A stretch of DNA of 32,696 nucleotides, taken from Bdellovibrio sp. CG22_combo_CG10-13_8_21_14_all_39_27. Its GTDB lineage: Bacteria > Bdellovibrionota > Bacteriovoracia > Bacteriovoracales > Bacteriovoracaceae. Every line of letters begins with the position of its first letter. The first letter of the stretch is position 1. The DNA is taken from the NCBI GenBank assembly GCA_002786715.1, contig PCTW01000066.1:1-32696 (forward strand), written 5' to 3'. This document shows positions 1 through 6,427 of the stretch, piece by piece. The notes below the pieces were generated by a model, which saw nothing but the letters and a program-made list of their open reading frames with translations, had not been told where the DNA came from and made no database searches. Position numbers and translations under genes: made by a program.

Positions 1-308
1 TGTCGATAAGTGTAAAAATGAAGAGAAATTCATCGTCCGAGTGTTCGACTAGGATTGAGTTTCAACGATTCATCCACTGCTAACCTATGACAGTCGCCAC
101 ATCAGGAAAATTTGAGACATATTTAGAAATGTTTCAAACTTCCGCGCAAACGCAAGTTACCGAAAAGAAGTAGTTGATTTTAAAAATGTTTAAGGAAGAG
201 GGGCTTCCACCACCGGAAACCGATGGTGGAAACGGCCCACCTGTTTTGAAATCGAATGGTTAAGTATGAGAAGTAGTCAAAATAGATTTCGTTCAATTAT
301 AAAGACAT
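1..308. other. Left edge, no convincing gene
   Basis: No convincing gene is visible. On the + strand a frame open from base 2 to a stop at 50-52 reads like the tail of a charged protein (DKCKNEEKFIVRVFD) and could be the 3' end of a gene entering from the left. A 28-codon frame at 87-173 is too short to call. A perfect 8-bp inverted repeat, TTCCACCA at 205-212 and TGGTGGAA at 224-231, lies downstream of the minus-strand operon. It lacks an adjacent T-run, so I do not call it a terminator. Confidence 0.3.
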
Positions 309-800
309 TCAAGAAATAAAGACTTGTTCAAATATACATTGAAGGTCTTCATCTGTTAACTCTCTGTATTTCTGAAATCCCTCTGGGGTGACGCCTGAGA
401 TTTCAATCCCCCAATTTATTTCACTTTGCCACGGTGGTTTATATGTAAAAATTCTCAAATTTTTATCACTTATAGTGGGTACACTTGATAATGTTATTTT
501 AAGCATAAATTCATTATTAACTAAGGTCGTTTGAGGAGTAAAAATTAGATGTCGATCTTTCTGACTTGAAACCAATGTTAAGACAACTCTTTTTAAAGAG
601 AGGTTTTTGCCTCCGTGCGCAAAATTCATTTGAGAAAAATTTAGCTTTATTGGAGTCCCCTCCACTATTTTTTCAATTCTCTCTATCATTTCTAAACATG
701 CATCCGAAAACAGCTTAATATTGTTTTCCAATTTCTCATTCTCTTCATTAACAATGTTATTAAGCTTCTCCTTAAACTTACTCTGCCAAAAATTATCCAT
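309..800 (-). CDS. Hypothetical protein, last gene of TAC-type operon
   Basis: A 163-residue protein that I do not recognise. The first 50 residues are highly charged and helical (KFKEKLNNIVNEENEKLENN), suggesting a coiled coil. The remainder is predicted beta-rich, with alternating hydrophobic strands (RVVLTLVSS, HLIFTP, FMLKITLSS). No signal peptide or membrane segment is evident, so it is probably cytoplasmic. Its ATG overlaps the end of the preceding gene by 8 bases, so translation is likely coupled. It is the fifth and last gene of the operon that begins with the toxin-antitoxin-chaperone genes. It may be cargo co-expressed with that module or an extra component of it; the sequence alone does not say which. 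Confidence 0.75.
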   Translation of the reverse strand: MDNFWQSKFKEKLNNIVNEENEKLENNIKLFSDACLEMIERIEKIVEGTPIKLNFSQMNFAHGGKNLSLKRVVLTLVSSQKDRHLIFTPQTTLVNNEFMLKITLSSVPTISDKNLRIFTYKPPWQSEINWGIEISGVTPEGFQKYRELTDEDLQCIFEQVFIS

Positions 801-1179
801 TATTAGCTCTCTTTTTTTTCATCTTTTCAAATTTATCCATCGTTTCGACTGCACTTTGTAACTTTGCAACTGATACAGTTAAAGCAGATTGCCGCTCTTG
901 CAACATTTCTTTTATTTCATTTAAATCATCAGATTTAATTTTCCCAGAATTATTTGTAACTACTCTAATTTTTGCATCTATCATTTCACGAACATCTGTC
1001 GACAAACTATTTTCAGCATCTTCAATTGCTTGTATTTTCTCTTTTAGGCCTAAAACTTTTATAACAAAATCAACAATCGCATCTTTTAAAAAGAAATATG
1101 AGAACAGTGCAGCTAATCCGGATGCTACAAGAGAAGAAACAATTCCAATTGATAAATTAATCCAGTTATCGCTACTCAA
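793..1179 (-). CDS. Small membrane-anchored coiled-coil protein
   Basis: A 128-residue protein with one N-terminal hydrophobic segment (about residues 8-32, LSIGIVSSLVASGLAALFSYFF). It is followed by a charged, helix-forming region to the C terminus that looks like a coiled coil (IQAIEDAEN, VREMIDAKIRV, VETMDKFEKMKKKR). The likely topology is a single-pass inner-membrane protein with a cytoplasmic helical tail. The start codon is TTG, placed immediately after the TAA of the upstream SecB-like gene, with an AGGGG ribosome-binding site inside that gene's last codons, so the two are translationally coupled. I assign no function. The placement suggests it works with, or is carried alongside, the chaperone-containing module. 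Confidence 0.75.
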   Translation of the reverse strand: MSSDNWINLSIGIVSSLVASGLAALFSYFFLKDAIVDFVIKVLGLKEKIQAIEDAENSLSTDVREMIDAKIRVVTNNSGKIKSDDLNEIKEMLQERQSALTVSVAKLQSAVETMDKFEKMKKKRANNG

Positions 1180-1755
1180 TTACCCCTGCCCGACATCACC
1201 ATCAGCAATTTCGTTCTCACTAACTTTCGAATATTTTTCATTTATGTCTTTTACATTAAGAGGCTTTAAAAATGGTAAGACGATTGGGTGCATACCCATC
1301 CTCGCCGATTGACTATGAAAAAATTCTCTAAAATATGGATATGAATTAAAAACAGCATTAGTCTCAGTAAATATTCTAAATGTGACATCATCAATTTGTA
1401 TGTCATCCTCTTTTATCAAATATATAACATTTATTATCGCTGAAAATTCGAATAGTTTTAGAGACAGTTTTCGACTCTGATCATCACTACTTTTAACAAA
1501 AACATCGTCTTCAAACTTAGATTTTTCAAAGCCAGTAATTTTTCTACTAATGCTACAAGTTAGAATTTTCCTTTTCTCATCAATATCCCAACTCGACATT
1601 TGATCATGCCTAAGAACTGTTTTCTCAGGAGTGATTGACAAAGGAGGTACATAAAGTTCAAACGAACTTTTTAGAGCATACAAATCATTTATCTCAATCA
1701 GAGAAATTGCTCTATGTAATCTCTGAATTGGCTTTAACTCTTTTTCTTGTTCCAT
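1180..1755 (-). CDS. SecB-like chaperone of a toxin-antitoxin-chaperone module
   Basis: A 191-residue protein with the organisation of SecB-type export chaperones. Residues about 28-75 form a beta-rich half (SSFELYVPP, ILTCSISRKITGFEK). Residues 100-130 are hydrophobic strands (KLFEFSAIINVIYLI, DVTFRIFTE). Residues 136-166 match the SecB C-terminal helix region: an F-x-x-YPYFREF stretch followed by SARMGMHPIVLPFLKP, corresponding to the PYARE...RG.FP.L.L.P.NF pattern of SecB. In TAC systems a SecB-like protein binds the chaperone-addiction tail of the antitoxin and keeps it folded, so the toxin stays inhibited. The gene lies 24 bases downstream of an MqsA-like antitoxin with a long C-terminal tail, which fits that role better than general protein export. 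The family call comes from motif reading, not from a search. Confidence 0.72.
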   Translation of the reverse strand: MEQEKELKPIQRLHRAISLIEINDLYALKSSFELYVPPLSITPEKTVLRHDQMSSWDIDEKRKILTCSISRKITGFEKSKFEDDVFVKSSDDQSRKLSLKLFEFSAIINVIYLIKEDDIQIDDVTFRIFTETNAVFNSYPYFREFFHSQSARMGMHPIVLPFLKPLNVKDINEKYSKVSENEIADGDVGQG

Positions 1756-1779
1756 AATTGCTTCTCTTCGTCAAAAAAC

Positions 1780-2340
1780 TTATGCTGCAATTCCTTCGAT
1801 ATCATCAAAACTATCTGCTGCTTCCATCGGCAATGCTGCTTCTACTTTCCGACTTAAATCAATATGATTCCAACGTTCAAGCGAACCACTTCCCTGAAAA
1901 CTGTATGAATCTCGTACGCCTTCACAACGAGGATCGTTCTCAATCACGCATTCCAATGCTCCAAAACATTCACTTAAAAGTTTTAAATAATTATAAGTCC
2001 TAAACTCAGGAACCTTCTTTCTATTTTTCAACTCTGAAATATAAATAGCCGTAAAACCGACATAATCAGCAAGCTCATTTTGAGTCCAACCTGTCCTTTC
2101 AAGAATATTCTTTATAAATAATGACAAATCATTCTTTATTGAATTTTCAATTGCGATATCTATAAGTTCTGGATCATCTGATGCTAGAACAAAATCTCCG
2201 CAATGAGCGCAATATGCCAATAAAAGATCTTCATTTACGACATAAGAAGGAAACGATTTATAAGAAAACCTTTCTCCTTTTATAGTTTTATGAACTAGAT
2301 CATTCTCTCCGCAAACTCCACACTTTTTTAACTTCATCAT
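1780..2340 (-). CDS. MqsA-like antitoxin: zinc finger, XRE-type HTH, C-terminal extension
   Basis: A 186-residue protein. The N terminus has two CxxC pairs (C7/C10 and C44/C47, in KKCGVCGE and YCAHCGD), the zinc-finger layout of MqsA/YgiT-type antitoxins. Residues about 74-125 form an XRE-type helix-turn-helix (WTQNELADYVGFTAIYISELKNRKKVPEFRTYNYLKLL). MqsA-type antitoxins neutralise the toxin with the zinc-finger part and repress their own operon with the HTH. Residues 126-186 extend beyond the usual end of the HTH (ERWNHIDLSRKVEAALP, then an acidic tail). This is where chaperone-dependent antitoxins carry the chaperone-addiction region. The gene starts inside the upstream toxin gene (41-base overlap), giving the toxin-first order of mqsRA operons. 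A second ATG one codon downstream is equally possible. Confidence 0.8.
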   Translation of the reverse strand: MMKLKKCGVCGENDLVHKTIKGERFSYKSFPSYVVNEDLLLAYCAHCGDFVLASDDPELIDIAIENSIKNDLSLFIKNILERTGWTQNELADYVGFTAIYISELKNRKKVPEFRTYNYLKLLSECFGALECVIENDPRCEGVRDSYSFQGSGSLERWNHIDLSRKVEAALPMEAADSFDDIEGIAA

Positions 2341-2722
2341 AAACTAACTTCCCTTGTGAAATTTTTCTTCCATCTTTTAGCAATAACTCACGAGCAGGTG
2401 GATGAAAAGCATACTGACACACCCCATCCTCATCACTATAGTAAAACTTTATATACCACGATTCATCGTTAATGACTTTTCCATAGACATCAGCGATTGT
2501 CCCACCATGCACCTCAGAATGCCTTGCAAAATCATCAATCACCAAGCTTTTAACTCCATCCCTAATATATTTTGCAGCTTCGCTATTGGTAATTTCTTTT
2601 TGAAAACAAATTCTAAAAACTGCAATAACTGCTCCTAGAGTTTTATTCCTTGCAGAAAAAGCGCAGCTCTCAACATTGGCCTTTACAGTTTCTAATTCAT
2701 AATGTGGCTTTACTTCAGTCAT
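2300..2722 (-). CDS. MqsR-like toxin (probable mRNA interferase)
   Basis: A 140-residue protein beginning TEVKPHYELETVKANV, which matches the KP(H)Y-x-L-x-x-VK opening of MqsR-family toxins. Near the end, DVYGKVINDESWYIKFYYSD followed by YAFHPP resembles the DVYR...YLKI...VISF core of MqsR, a RelE/YoeB-fold ribonuclease that cleaves mRNA. The middle (AKYIRDGVKSLVIDDF) aligns less well, so this is a divergent member. I chose the ATG at 2722 because homology starts directly after it; a GTG eight codons upstream, at 2746, is open. The gene is first in the operon and overlaps the antitoxin gene by 41 bases. If it is not MqsR, a related RelE-superfamily toxin is the next best call. Confidence 0.6.
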   Translation of the reverse strand: MTEVKPHYELETVKANVESCAFSARNKTLGAVIAVFRICFQKEITNSEAAKYIRDGVKSLVIDDFARHSEVHGGTIADVYGKVINDESWYIKFYYSDEDGVCQYAFHPPARELLLKDGRKISQGKLVYDEVKKVWSLRRE

Positions 2723-2764
2723 CACGCATAGCCTAATGCACCGCACCTTTTCATTACTACCCTT

Positions 2765-2814
2765 ACTCTAGCAATTTATCGGAAAATTGCAAGAGATAAT
2801 TAAACTCAGTTTAA
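2765..2814 (-). promoter_or_regulatory. Predicted promoter and operators of the TAC operon
   Basis: On the minus strand, TTGCAA (2792-2787), a 16-base spacer and TAGAGT (2770-2765) make a plausible -35/-10 pair about 43 bases before the toxin start. A perfect inverted repeat GCAATTT/AAATTGC (2771-2777 and 2784-2790) fills the spacer and overlaps the -35. A second one, TTAAAC-TCA-GTTTAA (2800-2814), sits just upstream. Both are good candidates for binding by the HTH antitoxin, as in other autoregulated toxin-antitoxin operons. The promoter assignment is by eye. Confidence 0.45.
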
Positions 2815-2946
2815 ATCGTATATAATCTTTACAAAAAATCAATACGTTAAGTATCATCATTCCATTATCCTATAAAAATAAATCAATATAAAGTTAATTT
2901 AGTTTTAACCACAAAAATGGACAATCTCTTATGAGGTCCATTAAAA

Positions 2947-3198
2947 CTACTTTCTCCTAGGCTTAAACAAGCTCACAAGATTGTTAGAACTCGCGTCCGA
3001 TGCTGAGATGAAATTTAGCCCTTTTAGTATAGAGACCTTTTCGTCAACACCTGACTGGCGTAAATAGCGAGTCATAGTCTTAAGGTCGTGCCTGCCCTGA
3101 TAGTTATGTTGGAAGTCCGTGAGTTTTCTTCTACCAGATGCTTTCTTCAGAATTAAATCAAACACACTCTTATCCATTTCATCTTGCTCAATTAGCAA
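2947..3198 (-). pseudogene. Remnant of a tyrosine recombinase (C-terminal end only)
   Basis: The last 48 residues of this 83-codon frame (RHDLKTMTRYLRQSGVDEK...LNFISASDASSNNLVSLF) closely parallel the C terminus of the intact integrase at 4042-5193 (RDLKTMARYVRLAGIDEK...LNFIPASDAGCGNVVSLF). The catalytic tyrosine is included. The first 35 residues do not resemble an integrase, and the arm-binding and core domains are missing, so no recombinase activity is expected. The two genes share the same orientation and lie about 0.85 kb apart. The simplest reading is a decayed copy left by an earlier, related element that used the same integration site. Confidence 0.8.
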
Positions 3199-3350
3199 AA
3201 ATAAATCAAAAAAGTTTCTAGCCTCGAATTACTATTGCCTTCTCTAAGAAGAATGTAAGTATGAAGTCCAATTCAAACATCACCTGTTCGATGATAGCAA
3301 GATCAAAAGTTGAATTTTTTTGCTATTACCGTCAAAACGTTTCGAGACAA

Positions 3351-3821
3351 TTATTGTAGCTTCTGAACGGGTGCAGTTAAAGTAGAGCCGCCTGCATCAG
3401 CTTGTCCTCTAAGTTTTTTTAGAGCTTCCTCAAATGAGTCTATTCCCTTATTCTCATTAAAAAAGCGAAGAGTCTTTTGGTAGTTAATCCAGCGCAGGAG
3501 TGACAATGAAATAACAACAGCAAAAATTCCTCCCCCAATAGAAAATGACGCCTCAACAGGAAGCCACTTTTTTTGGGCGATCAAATCTGAATAAGAAAAA
3601 ACACCGAAAGCTCCAATAACCATAGTAAGTGTTCCTAGGACACTTGGTTTCTTAGGTTCTTCCACCCTAATTAAATAATCAGAAAATGCAGCTCTAAGAT
3701 TATGATCTAAGGCTGAAATTTTTCTCCCTTTAGAAACATTGATTCTTTCTTCGATAAAAATTTCATTCGGCTCAAACTTGCGTGTCTTTTCAGTAATCTG
3801 GTGTGTGTTGAAATCTTCCAT
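3351..3821 (-). CDS. Hypothetical membrane protein
   Basis: A 156-residue protein of unknown function. A charged N-terminal region of about 60 residues is followed by two hydrophobic helices (about residues 60-82, SVLGTLTMVIGAFGVFSYSDLI, and 92-112, FSIGGGIFAVVISLSLLRWI). A short charged C-terminal tail follows (NKGIDSFEEALKKLRGQAD). It is probably an inner-membrane hairpin with both ends in the cytoplasm. It stands alone between the integrase remnant and the integrase terminator, and its own promoter was not identified. An imperfectly spaced inverted repeat, ATAGCAA at 3294-3300 and TTGCTAT at 3320-3326, lies just downstream. It could be accessory cargo of the element. Confidence 0.6.
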   Translation of the reverse strand: MEDFNTHQITEKTRKFEPNEIFIEERINVSKGRKISALDHNLRAAFSDYLIRVEEPKKPSVLGTLTMVIGAFGVFSYSDLIAQKKWLPVEASFSIGGGIFAVVISLSLLRWINYQKTLRFFNENKGIDSFEEALKKLRGQADAGGSTLTAPVQKLQ

Positions 3822-3970
3822 TGCCTAAACTCCTCTTTGCGCTTCTCATCCTAAGAATGGTTTTAATTTATTTTCGCAATAGAAGAGTAAAAAAGCAGGC
3901 CTTAACGCATTGCAGCGGGGCCAATAAAAACTTACATTTACTCGGTTATTTAACAAGATCACATTTGGTA

Positions 3971-4005
3971 TTTTAAAAAGAGCGGAAAGTTCTTGTTCTT
4001 TCCGC
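3971..4005 (-). terminator. Rho-independent terminator after the integrase operon
   Basis: A perfect 8-bp stem, GCGGAAAG/CTTTCCGC (3982-3989 and 3998-4005), with an 8-base loop. Read on the minus strand it is followed by TCTTTTT. It lies 36 bases beyond the integrase stop codon, in the right orientation to end the int-side transcript. Confidence 0.85.
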
Positions 4006-4041
4006 CCATATATCTATCTTTTTCTACTTCTCATCTAAAAC

Positions 4042-5193
4042 CTACTCAGAACCTCGATTAAAAAGGCTCACAACGTTACCACAACCCGCGTCCGAAGCAG
4101 GGATGAAATTTAAGCCTTCGGTAATGCCCTTTTCATCAATACCTGCCAAGCGCACATAGCGTGCCATTGTCTTGAGGTCACGCCAACCGCAAATTTTCAT
4201 AACCTTGAGGGCTTCAACCCCTTGCGAGAGAAGCTGAGTTGCGAAACAAGCCCTGAGAGTATGGAACTTGATTGAGCTGATGTTTATGGAAACACAAAAT
4301 TCTCTCAGATATTTTGCCTGCTCACCACGTAGCCAATAGCTCAATCTGGGAAGCACAAATTCACCTTCAGCACTCTTTCGAAGATCATTTAAGACCTCAT
4401 GCAATTCCGAAGAGATTGGTACTGAACGCCAGTAGCCTGCTTTGGTACTTTTAAAAATGTTTGCGTGTTTGTTATACGATCTCTGAACTGTGATTAGTTC
4501 GTTGTCGAAATCCACATCGCTCCATTTTAAAGCAAACAATTCGCCACTTCTCATTCCTGTAAGTAAGGCCATTGCCCAAACAAGATACCAGTCATTGTTG
4601 TGAGTTTTCGCTTCATAAAGAAGGGTTCTAATTTCTGAGAGCTTAAGAATTTCAGGCTTGTGATCCTGAACCACGTTTATTTGAAGTCCGTATACTGGAC
4701 TTTGATGAACGCCTCTTATAAGTCTCTCTTCAATTCCCCATGTGTAAATCATGTTAATAGTGTTCTTGATCTTTTTTTGATGTCCCTTAGAGCGTCCACT
4801 CTCTAATACGGAATCAAGAACTTTTCGTCCATCACCTCTGTTAATTTCAGAAGCTGGACAATTCAACCATTCACTCGTCCACCGATACATCATCCCATAG
4901 TAATCTTTAATTACTGAAGGACTGTATGTCTTAAAGGTGTAATGAGGGGATGAAACAGTTGACACCCACTTTTCAATGACTAATCTCCATGTGTAACCAT
5001 GACCTTCTTCTTGTGCGACTTTACTCGAAAGTTCTTTGAGTAAGTTTTTTTCTTTACGGTCTGCTTCAGCTTTGGACTTTAATCCCTTTACTCGTTTTTG
5101 AAATCGAATGTGAGGCATCTTTGAACTTCGTATGCTGACATACACTGTCCATGACTCAAGTCCTTTTTCATTGACGATGCGATTTACTGCCAT
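4042..5193 (-). CDS. Tyrosine recombinase / integrase
   Basis: A 383-residue phage- and ICE-type integrase. Residues 1-60 are a basic arm-type DNA-binding domain. Residues about 65-165 are the SAM-like core-binding domain. Residues 180-370 are the catalytic domain. The catalytic set is visible: R215 in TGMRSGE, K251 in the beta-hairpin (STKAGYW), H311 and R314 in FHTLRACFAT, W337 in GW (in place of the second His, a tolerated substitution) and the nucleophile Y346 in MARYVRLAG. The start is well supported by AAAGGAG five bases upstream of the ATG. It is followed by a terminator and preceded, ten bases away, by an excisionase-like gene. It probably integrates and excises the conjugative element, whose left end should lie beyond this gene. 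Confidence 0.95.
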   Translation of the reverse strand: MAVNRIVNEKGLESWTVYVSIRSSKMPHIRFQKRVKGLKSKAEADRKEKNLLKELSSKVAQEEGHGYTWRLVIEKWVSTVSSPHYTFKTYSPSVIKDYYGMMYRWTSEWLNCPASEINRGDGRKVLDSVLESGRSKGHQKKIKNTINMIYTWGIEERLIRGVHQSPVYGLQINVVQDHKPEILKLSEIRTLLYEAKTHNNDWYLVWAMALLTGMRSGELFALKWSDVDFDNELITVQRSYNKHANIFKSTKAGYWRSVPISSELHEVLNDLRKSAEGEFVLPRLSYWLRGEQAKYLREFCVSINISSIKFHTLRACFATQLLSQGVEALKVMKICGWRDLKTMARYVRLAGIDEKGITEGLNFIPASDAGCGNVVSLFNRGSE

Positions 5194-5203
5194 AAAAACT
5201 CCT

Positions 5204-5464
5204 TTAAGTTAAAGAAGTTTCTAGTAGTCGATCCAATTCGGTTCGCTTGAAATACAATCTTCTTCTCCATTTTCGCTTCATTAAAAGTCCACGAGAAAGA
5301 AGAATCCAAATTGCATTTCTCGTTTTACCGAGATAGCGAGCAGCTTCGTCTGTACTTAACCATATTCGATTGTTAAAGAGCGTTGCCGACTCTTTTGAAT
5401 CGGCGGGGGCACTATAACACGTAGTCTCTAAATTGTGACAAGAATGATAACTTTTTTCTACCAT
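5204..5464 (-). CDS. Excisionase-like HTH DNA-binding protein
   Basis: An 86-residue protein whose C-terminal half (residues 33-80: WLSTDEAARYLGKTRNAIWILL, then RKWRRRLYFKRTELDRLL) is a MerR/Xis-type winged helix-turn-helix. The 'DEAARYLG' entry helix and the R-x-x-x-FKRTELDRLL wing and helix are typical. The N-terminal 30 residues are polar, with no clear fold. Proteins of this type bend DNA at attachment sites and bias the integrase toward excision, or act as local repressors. It sits between the ssb-like gene and the integrase and ends ten bases before the integrase start, so co-transcription is likely. Confidence 0.85.
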   Translation of the reverse strand: MVEKSYHSCHNLETTCYSAPADSKESATLFNNRIWLSTDEAARYLGKTRNAIWILLSRGLLMKRKWRRRLYFKRTELDRLLETSLT

Positions 5465-5485
5465 CAGATTTCCTTTAAAATTGTG

Positions 5486-5794
5486 TTAAGTGAGTGACAA
5501 TCCGACTTTGAATGCCGTTAATTCCACTGATGTTTTACTTAATCCATCTTTCGTTGAGTATTGATGCTCTTTATTTCGACCTTGCACGAATACAAAATGC
5601 CCTATCCTGAGATGAACATGACACTGCTCAGCTTGTTTTCCCCAAGCTACGACTTGATGCCAATTGGCTTTATCTTCCCCTTCTACATTTTCAGCAATAG
5701 TAAAACTGCACACGGCCTCTTGTTTAACTGTATACTTAAGAACAGGGTCTTTTCCCAATCTTCCACAAATAATAACTTTATTTTGTTCATTCAT
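5486..5794 (-). CDS. Single-stranded DNA-binding protein, short form
   Basis: A 102-residue OB-fold protein: NKVIICGRLGKDPVLKYT, then AVCSFTIAENV, then WHQVVAWGKQAEQCHVHLRIGHFVFVQGR are the standard SSB strand pattern. It would coat single-stranded DNA produced during transfer or replication of the element. It ends directly after the OB fold and lacks the linker and acidic tail (DDDIPF-like) through which chromosomal SSB recruits partner proteins. Such tail-less forms are common on mobile elements. An AGAGAGAGG ribosome-binding site precedes the ATG, and the neighbours on both sides are mobile-element genes. Confidence 0.9.
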   Translation of the reverse strand: MNEQNKVIICGRLGKDPVLKYTVKQEAVCSFTIAENVEGEDKANWHQVVAWGKQAEQCHVHLRIGHFVFVQGRNKEHQYSTKDGLSKTSVELTAFKVGLSLT

Positions 5795-5811
5795 TTTAAA
5801 CCTCTCTCTTT

Positions 5812-6210
5812 TTAAATAAGTTTAAGCTGCTTAACTGCAAACTCTTCAGGGACAAACTTTGTTCCATGTTTCTCATTAAATTCATGACAAGCTCTTTCCA
5901 ATTTTTCTAGAAAAGAAAGACAAGATTCTTTTAGCTTTTCTAATTCTTTGCCTCCAACCTTAGAGATTCCAATGTCCACAATGTCCTTGAAAACGATTTC
6001 TCTTCCAAATTTCTTTTGATTTGCTTCTTCTAGTAATTTCACAATCAATTCATGATTTTCTTGATCATTGCTATAATCTATAAAAAACTTCTTCCGATCC
6101 TTAATTGCGACCTTCTCCTTAATTCTTTTTCGTCCTCTCTTCTTTTTTCCAGCTTCCTTCTCCTTAATATTTAACCTTTCTCCAACCACCGAATCTCTAT
6201 CCTCATTCAT
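5812..6210 (-). CDS. Small basic protein, possible relaxosome accessory factor
   Basis: A 132-residue protein. Residues 15-40 are very basic (KEAGKKKRGRKRIKEK, then DRKKFF). Residues about 60-80 (KKFGREIVFKDIVDIGISKVG) resemble the short strand and first helix of a ribbon-helix-helix fold. A helical C-terminal half follows (LEKLKESCLSFLEKLERACHEFNEKHG). Together this suggests a DNA-binding dimer of the MobC/TraY type, but I cannot match it to a named family. Its start lies about 30 bases from the nested inverted-repeat region, the place where relaxosome accessory proteins are usually encoded. An alternative is a partition- or repressor-type protein. Confidence 0.6.
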   Translation of the reverse strand: MNEDRDSVVGERLNIKEKEAGKKKRGRKRIKEKVAIKDRKKFFIDYSNDQENHELIVKLLEEANQKKFGREIVFKDIVDIGISKVGGKELEKLKESCLSFLEKLERACHEFNEKHGTKFVPEEFAVKQLKLI

Positions 6211-6240
6211 TTTTCATTTCTCCTTTTCTAATTTAATCTC

Positions 6241-6381
6241 CTCGCCCCTGCCGTTATTTCTGTTATGTAAGATATTTATCGCCTAAAATTGACCATCCTC
6301 ACGAAACTTGTTGAGGGGGGATGGTCAATTTTAGGCACTCATAAATATCGAATACCACTAAGGAAATTCGGCAGGGGCGAG
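6241..6381. repeat. Nested inverted repeats, candidate oriT
   Basis: Three nested perfect inverted repeats in 141 bases. The outer pair is CTCGCCCCTGCCG (6241-6253) with CGGCAGGGGCGAG (6369-6381). The middle pair is GATATTTAT (6271-6279) with ATAAATATC (6341-6349). The inner pair is GCCTAAAATTGACCATCC (6281-6298) with its 18-base complement (6319-6336). A small CCTCA/TGAGG stem (6297-6301 and 6312-6316) competes at the tip. No T-run follows, so this is not a simple terminator. It lies in the only long gap between the transfer genes and the DNA-processing genes, flanked by a basic DNA-binding protein and a replication-relaxation-like gene, the expected place for an origin of transfer. A replication origin is the main alternative. 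The repeats are seen directly; the function is inferred. Confidence 0.6.
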
Positions 6382-6427
6382 AGAACTTTGTCATTATGAT
6401 TCCAATATGTGTCCACGAAGAGTCCAT

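Noticed and set aside
1758-2003. Plus-strand open frame opposite the antitoxin gene
   Set aside because: It lies antisense to a well-supported zinc-finger/HTH gene, has no ribosome-binding site and an unnatural composition.
3900-4041. tRNA gene as integration target near the integrase
   Set aside because: I looked for cloverleaf arms and a TTC-type T-loop beside the integrase and at the right end of the element and saw none; the att site may be intergenic or protein-coding.
6271-6349. Nested inverted repeat as a rho-independent terminator
   Set aside because: No T-run follows the stem on either strand and the symmetric outer arms are not explained by termination.
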